A stretch of 64,000 bases of DNA from Candidatus Gastranaerophilales bacterium (GTDB taxonomy: Bacteria; Cyanobacteriota; Vampirovibrionia; Gastranaerophilales; Gastranaerophilaceae). The first letter of the stretch is position 1, and each line of letters opens with the position of its first letter. Positions 38,091-45,489 of the stretch are shown here, piece after piece. The position numbers and the translations under genes were made by a program. The notes under the pieces are model-generated. The model was not told the origin of the DNA, ran no database searches, and was given only the letters and a program-made list of their open reading frames with translations. The stretch covers positions 1-64,000 of the forward strand of contig CALUUJ010000008.1 of the NCBI GenBank assembly GCA_944323935.1. The letters run 5' to 3'.

Positions 38091-38231
38091 ATTGTCTCGA
38101 AATCTCACGCAAATTTACTTCGTAAATTAGGGTTCTCCCCTCTCTCAAAACGATACTTAATCGTTTTGTTCGGCAGAGTGAGTGTAATTTTACGTCCAGA
38201 TTGATTTGTACGGATAGATTGATATTTTTGG

Positions 38232-38257
38232 AAAGCCCGCTTTGTGTGGGCTTTTTT
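38232..38257 (+). terminator. Additional intrinsic terminator
   Basis: AAAGCCCGC / GTGGGCTTT (38232-38240 with 38246-38254, one G-T pair, loop 'tttgt') followed by a T-run. It lies past the tandem repeat; no gene ends just before it, so it may be a relic of a lost gene. The remaining sequence to 38387 is A+T-rich with no feature I can support. Confidence 0.75.
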
Positions 38258-38387
38258 AGGTCGGAAATTTAAGTATTCCCCCAAAAATCAAACTACCGAA
38301 CTGGACTTTTGAGAACTTAATACTATAAAAAAAAATTTTAAATTCACTTAAAAATTCCTAAATTCAGGGAAATACAACTTCTGACTA

Positions 38388-39251
38388 TTACCCTATACAT
38401 ATAAAATTTAATAATCCTTCTATGATACCTTTTGCACCTGATGATATGGAAAAAAATATATTTTCATTTTCTTTACTAAGTTTTTCACAAAATTTTATAA
38501 GATTAGGCCTAGAATTATTCAAACAGATAAATTTGCAACCTTTTTGTGATAATTCTGCCATTGATATATCATTATTATCATTACCAGCCATAAGAATTTC
38601 ATTATATGGAATATTTATATTTTTCTTGAGATAATTAATGGCCATAGCTTTATTGAATGGAGCTATATATAAAGTTTGATTATTTGTTCCCTCATCTTTG
38701 TAACCGCAAAAAACATTTATTTTTTCTTTAAAAAGAGTATCTAAAATATTTTTTCTTAATTCTTTTACATTAACATGCTCTGGTACATTATATTTTAATA
38801 TCATAGAGCTACTCTCTATTTCATTAAGACAATTGCATATAGACATTATTTTCTTAGCTATATATACCTTATCAAAGTTAGTACTTTCTCTTATAAATTG
38901 TGAGTACTCATAATTTTTGTAAAATTGTCCGTTGGAATTTGTATATATATTTTCACCATTATTAGCAATTAAAAAATCTGGCAAATCGAGTTTACATCCT
39001 TTGGATAATAATTCATTTTGGAGTATATAAAATTCTTCAAGTCCTCTGCCTGTAGCATATATAATTTTTGCATTTCTTGCTTTTGAAATTTCTAGAACTT
39101 TGCTGATTTGTTCGTTTGTTCCATTTGCAAGAGTTCCATCTAAATCATAAACAAACATGCAAAGTTCACTGTTTCGTTTAAGCCCATTAAACGAAACTTT
39201 TTTATCATATTTACTATTAAAATTTAAATTATTAAGATTATAAATTTTCAT
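38388..39251 (-). CDS. HAD-superfamily (Cof/sucrose-phosphatase-like) phosphatase with N-terminal SF motif
   Basis: A 287-residue HAD phosphatase. Motif I is 'VYDLDGTLANGT' (nucleophile Asp), motif II 'IIYATGRGLEEF', and the late motif 'LMAGNDNNDISMAEL' holds the metal Asp residues. The cap type resembles Cof or sucrose-6-phosphate phosphatase, so a sugar phosphate is a plausible substrate. The N-terminal 30 residues before the fold are an Asn-rich tail with 'KKVSFNGLKR' (SF at 20-21), the motif shared with unrelated proteins here. No clear ribosome site is present; a GATAAA box lies 6 nt before the ATG. Confidence 0.85.
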   Translation of the reverse strand: MKIYNLNNLNFNSKYDKKVSFNGLKRNSELCMFVYDLDGTLANGTNEQISKVLEISKARNAKIIYATGRGLEEFYILQNELLSKGCKLDLPDFLIANNGENIYTNSNGQFYKNYEYSQFIRESTNFDKVYIAKKIMSICNCLNEIESSSMILKYNVPEHVNVKELRKNILDTLFKEKINVFCGYKDEGTNNQTLYIAPFNKAMAINYLKKNINIPYNEILMAGNDNNDISMAELSQKGCKFICLNNSRPNLIKFCEKLSKENENIFFSISSGAKGIIEGLLNFICIG

Positions 39252-39445
39252 ACTTTATTTATCAAAAATAACTTATATTGCTATAAATATCAGAAAAATT
39301 TTTATATATAAAAAACATTTAGCTGATATGTGCATCATTTAATGTTCATTTAAAAACACGAATAAAAAATATTTGTTATTATTAAGCAATGTAAATAAAT
39401 CATAATTACAAGCATTAAATACAATACAACTGTTTTACATATAAT

Positions 39446-40762
39446 ATGCAAAATCAAAATCCAATTGACTATACTAATATATATAAAGCAGTAGTATTAA
39501 TATCAAGAGGCGAAAATATATTTATTACAGGACCTGCCGGTACTGGTAAATCATTTATATTATCTGAACTAAAAAAAGACTTTGGTAATTCTATTACTTT
39601 GACAGCGACAACAGGCATTGCATCTGATAACATTGGCGGTATAACAATACATTCCTGGGCCGGAATTGAACAAATGCAGATTCCTTTCCCTAAAATAATA
39701 TGGAAATGTAAAAGAAAGAATATAATTAATTGTAAATTATTAGTTATTGATGAAGTATCTATGCTTTCAGTTTTCGCACTGGAATATCTGGATAAATTGT
39801 TTAAAATTGTAAGAAAAAATAATTTTCCTTTTGGTGGCATTCAGGTAGTTTTCATTGGAGACTTCTTGCAACTTCCGCCTGTTGCAACAAAAGAAGAATT
39901 AAATGAATATGAATCAAAAGGACAATATTGTTTTCAGTCAAGGGTCTGGAACGAGCTAAATTTAAAAACAATATATTTATCTAAAATATACAGACAGAAC
40001 GATGTAAAATTTTGTAAGCTTCTTAATAACTTTAGACAAGGATGTTTAACATATAATGATATAAATGAAATTAAAAAAAGACATTTCCCTGCCAATTTAT
40101 TGGAAAATAAGTTACATTTATATTCGAAAAAAACTCAAGTTAGAAATTACAACAAAAAACAACTTGATAAAATAAAATCAAAAGAATTTTATTTTGAGTC
40201 CTTCGACAAAATAAATCCTAATTTGGCAAAAGATTATTCAACCAAAAAGAAACTATGGACACGCTTAGATAAGAATATTCAGGCTCCAGAAATAGTTACT
40301 TTAAAGAAGGGATGCAGAGTTATGCTATTAAAAAACCATCCCTCTTTAAACATCTATAATGGTTCTTGCGGAATTGTTGTAGAAATAACTGAAAGTTCTG
40401 TTACTGTTAAGTTTGACAATGGCTATCAATACAAATTTTACAAACAAGCATTCGCATACTATGAAAATGAAACATATATAGGAACAAGATTCCAGATTCC
40501 TTTTATATTAGCATATGCAATAACAATACATAAAGCGCAAGGAATGACTCTTGATGAAGCTGTAATTGATTGTGCTTCAGCATTTGAACCCGGACAAGTT
40601 TATGTTGCTTTAAGTCGTGTAAAAAAACTTGAAAATTTATATATATTAGACTTTAATGAACACAAAGTTTATGCGGACATAAAAGCTCAATTATTTTACA
40701 GAAAATTATTAGAAAACAACAATACAGATAATATAACTTTTATAAAACATAAAAAATATTAA
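39446..40762 (+). CDS. Pif1/RecD-like superfamily 1 helicase
   Basis: A 438-residue SF1B helicase. Walker A is 'ITGPAGTGKSFIL'; motif Ia is 'TATTGIASDNIGGITIHSWA'; Walker B is 'LLVIDEVSML'; motif III is 'FIGDFLQLPPV'; motif IV includes 'LSKIYRQND'; and the C-terminal motif 'AITIHKAQGMTLDEAVID' with 'VYVALSRVKKLENLY' matches Pif1. Pif1-like helicases unwind DNA, including G-quadruplexes and R-loops. It stands alone. No Shine-Dalgarno is apparent; TATAAT abuts the ATG directly, so the start is less certain. Confidence 0.9.
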   Translation: MQNQNPIDYTNIYKAVVLISRGENIFITGPAGTGKSFILSELKKDFGNSITLTATTGIASDNIGGITIHSWAGIEQMQIPFPKIIWKCKRKNIINCKLLVIDEVSMLSVFALEYLDKLFKIVRKNNFPFGGIQVVFIGDFLQLPPVATKEELNEYESKGQYCFQSRVWNELNLKTIYLSKIYRQNDVKFCKLLNNFRQGCLTYNDINEIKKRHFPANLLENKLHLYSKKTQVRNYNKKQLDKIKSKEFYFESFDKINPNLAKDYSTKKKLWTRLDKNIQAPEIVTLKKGCRVMLLKNHPSLNIYNGSCGIVVEITESSVTVKFDNGYQYKFYKQAFAYYENETYIGTRFQIPFILAYAITIHKAQGMTLDEAVIDCASAFEPGQVYVALSRVKKLENLYILDFNEHKVYADIKAQLFYRKLLENNNTDNITFIKHKKY

Positions 40763-40872
40763 TTAGGCGGTACAAAAAATCCATATTAAGTTAACAACAT
40801 CTGATGTAATTAGCCTTGTTTTTATTTCATATATTTTGTAGACTAGTATTTATCCTGCTTATAGGAGAATTA

Positions 40873-41934
40873 ATGAATAAAATCAAGGTTAGTGTAATTA
40901 TACCCATATATAATGTAGAGAAATACCTTCGAGAGTGTTTGAATAGTGTTGTAAATCAAACATTAAAAGATATAGAAATAATATTGATTGATGATGGGTC
41001 AACGGATTCAAGTTTATCTATATGTCAGGAATATGCTAAGAATGATGATAGAATAAAAGTTTTAACTCAAGAAAATAAAGGTGCTGCAATTGCAAGAAAT
41101 AAAGGTATAAAGCTAGCAACTGGAGATTATTTATCTATTATTGATAGTGATGATTATTTCGATTTACAAATGTTAGAAAAGCTCTACCAAAAAGCTGAAG
41201 ATGAAAATTTAGACATAACCATTTGCCGTACACAATTAATTAATGATAAAAATAAAAAAATATCAGATATGGAATATTCAATAAATAATGAATATTTACC
41301 AAACAAAGAAATTTTTAATTATAAAGATTTTAATAAATTTATTTTTAACTTCTGCATAGGCTGGAGTTGGGATAAGCTATATAAAAGGGAATTTGTAATA
41401 GAAAATAATCTTAAATTCCAAAATTTAAGAAGTACGGATGATTTATTCTTTGTTTTTTTATCATTAGTCTTAGCAGACAGGATTTCTATATTAGATGATA
41501 TATTAATAACACATAGATATAATAGAAAAAATCAGTTATCTGAAACCAGAGAACAAGCTCCATTCTGTTTTATTGAAGCTATTTATGCTTTGCAAAAAGA
41601 ATTAGAAAATAAGAATATATATTTAGAAGTTGAACAAAGTTTTATAAACTTTGTCGTCGAGTTTTGTTCTTGGCAAACAGGAACTCTAAATAGGCTGATT
41701 GCTAAACGAGTAAAGAAAAAGCTTAAACAGGAGACTTTTATAAAGTTAAAAATATTTGAAAAACAGGACTCTTATTTTTACAACCAAGTATCAATAGACT
41801 TTTTGATAAAGTTGTTTCCTGAAAAATATTTATATAAAAATTTTATGGAAAAACTGTTTTCTGTAAAAATATGTAGAAAACGTAAATATATAACGATTTG
41901 TGGAATAAGAATAAGGCTAAAATTATTGAATTAA
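40873..41934 (+). CDS. Family 2 glycosyltransferase
   Basis: A 353-residue GT-A glycosyltransferase. It opens with 'VSVIIPIYNVEKYLRECLNS', 'LIDDGSTDSSL', 'ENKGAAIARNKGI' and the DxD-type 'IIDSDDYF', as in surface-polysaccharide enzymes of the WcaA type. The start is the ATG at 40873 with a GGAGA site 6 nt upstream; upstream in-frame codons lack one. The last 70 residues are duplicated in a broken copy just downstream. The sugar donor and acceptor are unknown. Confidence 0.88.
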   Translation: MNKIKVSVIIPIYNVEKYLRECLNSVVNQTLKDIEIILIDDGSTDSSLSICQEYAKNDDRIKVLTQENKGAAIARNKGIKLATGDYLSIIDSDDYFDLQMLEKLYQKAEDENLDITICRTQLINDKNKKISDMEYSINNEYLPNKEIFNYKDFNKFIFNFCIGWSWDKLYKREFVIENNLKFQNLRSTDDLFFVFLSLVLADRISILDDILITHRYNRKNQLSETREQAPFCFIEAIYALQKELENKNIYLEVEQSFINFVVEFCSWQTGTLNRLIAKRVKKKLKQETFIKLKIFEKQDSYFYNQVSIDFLIKLFPEKYLYKNFMEKLFSVKICRKRKYITICGIRIRLKLLN

Positions 41935-42125
41935 AGTAAAATCTTTTTATTGTTTTCTATATTCATATTTTGTTGGGTTATGGGAAACCAGACATTTTTC
42001 ACAAAATCAAAGATTTTGGAAAAAGTAGTTAAACCCAACCTACAGACTTTTATAAAGTTAAAAATATTTGAAAAACAGGACTCTTATTTTTACAACCAAG
42101 TAGCAATAGACTTTTTGATAAAGTT
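41732..42125. repeat. 82-bp direct repeat, glycosyltransferase 3' region
   Basis: Positions 41732-41813 and 42044-42125 are identical except one base (T at 41791, G at 42103), offset 312 bp. Beyond the 82 bp the two copies drift apart but keep protein similarity. Confidence 0.92.
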
Positions 42126-42246
42126 ATCACCCGAAAGATATTTTTATAAAAATTTTTTAGAAAAAGTTTTCTCTTTAAAAAATTATAAATATATAACCGT
42201 TTTCGGAGTAAAAAGAAAAATAAAAAGAAAAAGAAAATGGTTATAA
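41950..42246 (+). pseudogene. Glycosyltransferase C-terminal remnant
   Basis: The 98-codon frame has about 32 unrelated residues and then a sequence that matches the C-terminus of the upstream glycosyltransferase ('KLKIFEKQDSYFYNQV', then 'FLEKVFSLKNYKYITVFGVK'). The catalytic part is missing, so it cannot be an active transferase. It looks like the tail of a second, mostly deleted paralogue left by recombination. An inverted repeat (gttgggtt ... aacccaac, about 41973 and 42031) flanks the unrelated part. Confidence 0.7.
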
Positions 42247-42434
42247 ACGAATATCATATCAAGAATCAAATTACCGACTATTAGAATAATATAGTTTATA
42301 ATCCGAAAGCCATTGGCTCTTAGGATGAATTAACGTAAATCTACATACTCATAATATAAACATATAAAAATTAAAAATATATAATATTTTGGCAAAAATT
42401 AATTTTACTATTTTTATTATTTGTGGAGAGTAGA

Positions 42435-43658
42435 ATGATAAATAAAATAAATTTATACAGTAGTAATTCTCAGATACAAAAATTCAAAAGTGCAGAGAAA
42501 AGAAAAGAAAGTAATTATCGTGCTGATTCTGTTTCTTTCCCTAATCACTTTTATTATGTACCTTTTTTTGGTAGAAGAGAAGTTTCCAGAGTTAGTGTAT
42601 TATCATTAATTCAAAACGCTAATCCGTATAGCGAAACAGGATATAAAGGCACCGTTTATAAATTAGCAAGTCCAAAAGGTTCTTATGCTGTAAAAGTTGC
42701 GAGAACTCCTGAATTCAGTTTTGAAAAAGAAGCTGAAGTATTAAAAAAAGTACCTGATGCACTTTTAGGAAGTCAAAAATTTGTTGATTTTTTTAAGGAT
42801 CCTAAAACAAATAAGGATGTTCTTGTTTCAACTTTTGCAAAAGGGAGAAGAGGTGTTTTGTATTCTGAAGATGATTTCAAAACATTTTTTAAAAATCTTC
42901 TTTTATTGGATATTAATGGAATATACCATGGTGATTTAAATATGGAAAATTGTCTTTTTGATGAAGGTAATATTAATTTAATTGATTTCGGCGAAGGCAG
43001 CTTTTTTAAAATAGGTGATACTTACAGCGAAATGTATCCAACGTTTATGCTGAAAAGCAATGCTTGTAATTTAGAGCAAAATGGTATTCCTGATTGTATA
43101 AAAAAATGGAATGATATGGGTTTTAATTTAAAAAATACCTTTAAAAAATATTTACAAGCAAAAGGAGAATTTTATCAAAAACATTCTGCTTTATTAGATG
43201 AAAGCGTACCTAAATATGCTGTAAAATTTGAACAAAATCTCGCAAAAGTTTTATTGAAGCCTAGTGATGATATTATAGAGAATGAATTAAGAAGAATAGA
43301 TTTATTGTATACATTTGAACATGCAGATACTGCAGTTAACTACCAAAGAATACCGGAGATGGGCACAAGAAATTGGAATTTAACAATAGAAAAAGCCATT
43401 TCGATGCTATCATTTATAAATCAAACTTTGAGAAAAGATTTAGGTGCAGAAGAAAGAATATATTTTGAATTTCAAAAGCAGACAGCAGAAAAACTCCTTG
43501 AAACATTTCTTGCTTGGGGTAATTCAACAAAGGAATGGATAAATGAATCAATGAAAAAAGATTTCAGCGAATTATCGCAACAAGAAAAAGATTTTAGGAA
43601 AAATCAGGGTAAGTATATGGAACTTCCGCCTGATTTATTTTCTATGGTTATGAAATAA
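42435..43658 (+). CDS. Protein-kinase-like fold protein with N-terminal SF motif
   Basis: The 407-residue protein carries the core marks of a protein/aminoglycoside kinase fold: a glycine loop 'GYKGTVYKL' (69-77), Lys87 in 'YAVKVA', the catalytic loop 'HGDLNMEN' (H165-N172, Asp167) and 'IDFGEG' (Asp184). HGDLN is shared by eukaryotic-like and phosphotransferase kinases. The C-terminal half is helical and unrecognised. Residues 1-52 hold 'SVSFPNHF' and 'PFFGRRE', the lineage motif. The start is the ATG at 42435, as GGAGAG lies 4 nt before it. Substrate unknown: a protein, small molecule or lipid is possible. Confidence 0.75.
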   Translation: MINKINLYSSNSQIQKFKSAEKRKESNYRADSVSFPNHFYYVPFFGRREVSRVSVLSLIQNANPYSETGYKGTVYKLASPKGSYAVKVARTPEFSFEKEAEVLKKVPDALLGSQKFVDFFKDPKTNKDVLVSTFAKGRRGVLYSEDDFKTFFKNLLLLDINGIYHGDLNMENCLFDEGNINLIDFGEGSFFKIGDTYSEMYPTFMLKSNACNLEQNGIPDCIKKWNDMGFNLKNTFKKYLQAKGEFYQKHSALLDESVPKYAVKFEQNLAKVLLKPSDDIIENELRRIDLLYTFEHADTAVNYQRIPEMGTRNWNLTIEKAISMLSFINQTLRKDLGAEERIYFEFQKQTAEKLLETFLAWGNSTKEWINESMKKDFSELSQQEKDFRKNQGKYMELPPDLFSMVMK

Positions 43659-43852
43659 AAAACAATATCTGTTCATAACTGTTCTTCAATGTGGATAATA
43701 ATCTTCTAACCTACGCAAAAATTACTTTTATTATATAAATAATATTTAGTTTATATTCCCTTTTTTTATTTTGTTGAAAAATACAGATTGAAAAGCTTAC
43801 ATCAATAATTAATGATTTTATAAATAAGCTACACAAAGCAAAGAGTTTTTTC

Positions 43853-43864
43853 TATAATGGTTTT
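43853..43864 (+). promoter_or_regulatory. -10 box for a leaderless folP mRNA
   Basis: A perfect TATAAT at 43853-43858 is followed by 6 nt and the ATG at 43865. TACACA at 43830-43835 is a possible -35 with a 17-bp spacer. No Shine-Dalgarno is present. Confidence 0.6.
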
Positions 43865-45034
43865 ATGAGTGATATCTTTGTAAAAAAAGCAAATAATAAT
43901 GTATTAAAAGAATTGACGTCTATAGGTTTTGATTCTTCTTATATTCTTGAAGCTTCATTAAAATATGAAGGGCAATTGTATAAAATATTTCACTTAAAGC
44001 CTCATGAAGCAAATATTTTAAAGCAACTTTGTCTTTCTTTAGGCTTTGATTGTGCTGTTAACAGAGATACTATAATGTGTAAATGCGAATATACTGATGT
44101 AATTATTTTTGCAACGAATTCTCAGTTAAAAAAGCTTATCAAAAAATTATATATTCAGCCTTTTCGTTTAAAAAATTTAGCACAAGAACTAAATTATGAA
44201 TTAAATCTAAAATTAGAACCAATTGAAATTAGAAATAGAATGTTTGATTGGTCAAGACCATACATAATGGGTATTTTAAATGTTACACCGGATTCTTTTT
44301 CAGACGGAGGTAATTATAATTCTGTTGAATCAGCATTAATACATTGTGATGAGTTGGTTAAAAATGGTGCAGATATTATAGATATTGGCGGTGAATCAAC
44401 AAGACCCGGGGCAGAACCAATTACAATAGAAGAAGAAATAAAAAGAGTAGTTCCGGTAATAAAAGAAATTAGAAAAAAGTATTTTGATATTCCAATCAGT
44501 ATTGATACAAGAAATTATCAAACCGCAAAACAAGCCTTGGAATTTGGTGCCGATATTATTAATGATGTTTCGGGATTGGATTTTGATAGAGATTTATTTG
44601 ATTTTGTAGTCAAAAATAATGTACCTGTAATTATTATGCATTCAGACAAAGTTCCTGCAGTTTCCTCTGATTTTGTTAGTGTTGATATTGTTGAAGAAAT
44701 TTATTTATCATTAAAAAATAAAATTGATTTATTAACAAACTCCGGACTTGATAGAAAAAATATAATAATTGATGTTGGAATTGGTTTTGGAAAAGCTTTA
44801 GAATCTAATTTTGAACTTTTAAAAAGGTTAGATGAATTTCAAACCTTAAATTGTCCTATGTTATTAGGTATTTCGAGAAAATCTTTTATCAGAAAAACTT
44901 TTGATATTACCTGTGAAGATGCGGATTTACATACCGCTTTATATTCAGCAATGCTTTCTAATGTTAATATTCACAGAGTTCATAACGTAGAATTAACTAA
45001 AAAGTTTTTAGATATTGCTCAAAAATTATATTAG
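43865..45034 (+). CDS. folP: Dihydropteroate synthase with N-terminal extension
   Basis: The 389-residue enzyme condenses p-aminobenzoate with the pterin diphosphate in folate synthesis. The TIM barrel starts near residue 125: 'RPYIMGILNVTPDSFSDGG', 'DIIDIGGESTRPGAEPI', 'ISIDTRNYQTAKQALEFGA', 'DVGIGFGKALESNF' and 'LLGISRKSFIR'. The first 120 residues are an extra domain seen in a long FolP subgroup; it is absent from the E. coli enzyme (282 residues). No other folate genes adjoin it. The ykgJ-like gene converges on it with a 4-nt overlap. Confidence 0.93.
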   Translation: MSDIFVKKANNNVLKELTSIGFDSSYILEASLKYEGQLYKIFHLKPHEANILKQLCLSLGFDCAVNRDTIMCKCEYTDVIIFATNSQLKKLIKKLYIQPFRLKNLAQELNYELNLKLEPIEIRNRMFDWSRPYIMGILNVTPDSFSDGGNYNSVESALIHCDELVKNGADIIDIGGESTRPGAEPITIEEEIKRVVPVIKEIRKKYFDIPISIDTRNYQTAKQALEFGADIINDVSGLDFDRDLFDFVVKNNVPVIIMHSDKVPAVSSDFVSVDIVEEIYLSLKNKIDLLTNSGLDRKNIIIDVGIGFGKALESNFELLKRLDEFQTLNCPMLLGISRKSFIRKTFDITCEDADLHTALYSAMLSNVNIHRVHNVELTKKFLDIAQKLY

Positions 45035-45444
45035 AAATTATTTGTTTTCTTTTGTTCTTTTTTCAAAATATCTTTAAAACTGTCAATTGGTTTAAAATAA
45101 AATCCGCACTTTTCGGACATTACGCCATTCATCTTTAAAATAATTTCAGATGGATATCTTCTGCAAATACCCGGTCTGAATTTATGTATTGTACAAATAT
45201 GTTTTTCTTTATCAAATTTATTACACTTAAAAACAAGACCATTATTATCTTTATCAACTACTTCTAAAAATGTATAAAAAGGGTGTAGGTTCTTTAGTTT
45301 TTCAAATTCTTCAATAGTTTTTATTGTGTCTTTTTTATGATTTACATAGATTTTACTGCAACAATCACCGCATCTGTTACATTTCCCATATCTGTAATAT
45401 TTTCTTCTTAGAATATATTTATAAAAAATTTTCTTTAAAAACAT
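45031..45444 (-). CDS. YkgJ-family cysteine-cluster protein
   Basis: A 137-residue protein of the YkgJ/UPF0153 zinc-or-iron cysteine-cluster family. Motifs: 'CNRCGDCCSKIYV' near residue 21, 'FKCNKFDKEKHICTIHKFRPG' region with Cys spacing, and 'ICRRYPSE'. Function is not established; the family is widespread and probably binds a metal cluster. No Shine-Dalgarno is present and a TATAAT ends 6 nt before the ATG, back to back with the uvrC promoter. Confidence 0.85.
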   Translation of the reverse strand: MFLKKIFYKYILRRKYYRYGKCNRCGDCCSKIYVNHKKDTIKTIEEFEKLKNLHPFYTFLEVVDKDNNGLVFKCNKFDKEKHICTIHKFRPGICRRYPSEIILKMNGVMSEKCGFYFKPIDSFKDILKKEQKKTNNF

Positions 45445-45456
45445 AGCTTTATTATA
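45445..45456 (-). promoter_or_regulatory. -10 box for a leaderless ykgJ-like mRNA
   Basis: On the minus strand a perfect TATAAT (45456-45451) is followed by 6 nt (aaagct) and the ATG at 45444. Confidence 0.6.
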
Positions 45457-45477
45457 TCAGTAATATTGAAAGTATTG

Positions 45478-45489
45478 TAAAATAGAGTT
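45478..45489 (+). promoter_or_regulatory. -10 box for a leaderless uvrC mRNA
   Basis: TAAAAT at 45478-45483 is followed by 6 nt (agagtt) and the ATG at 45490. It lies within 45 bp of the divergent ykgJ start, so the two promoters must overlap in their -35 regions. Confidence 0.5.

Larger units (their letters stand above)
37920..38182. repeat. 130-bp tandem duplication overlapping the tRNA-Phe 3' end
   Basis: Two head-to-tail copies (37920-38049 and 38050-38179, identity continuing to 38182) appear identical base by base. Each copy starts with the last nucleotides of the tRNA (gagacgtggcacca), then a terminator hairpin, an A+T-rich hairpin (aaatttac/gtaaatt) and a second one (aaaacga/tcgtttt). 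The second copy therefore carries only a tRNA 3' fragment. No protein-coding content is evident. Confidence 0.95.

Noticed and set aside
39446..40762. Pif1-like helicase as part of a mobile element or transposon
   Set aside because: No other element genes, terminal repeats or integrase lie beside it; Pif1-like helicases also occur as chromosomal genes.
41950..42246. 98-codon frame as an intact gene
   Set aside because: It contains only the tail of the glycosyltransferase joined to unrelated residues, so it is annotated as a remnant.
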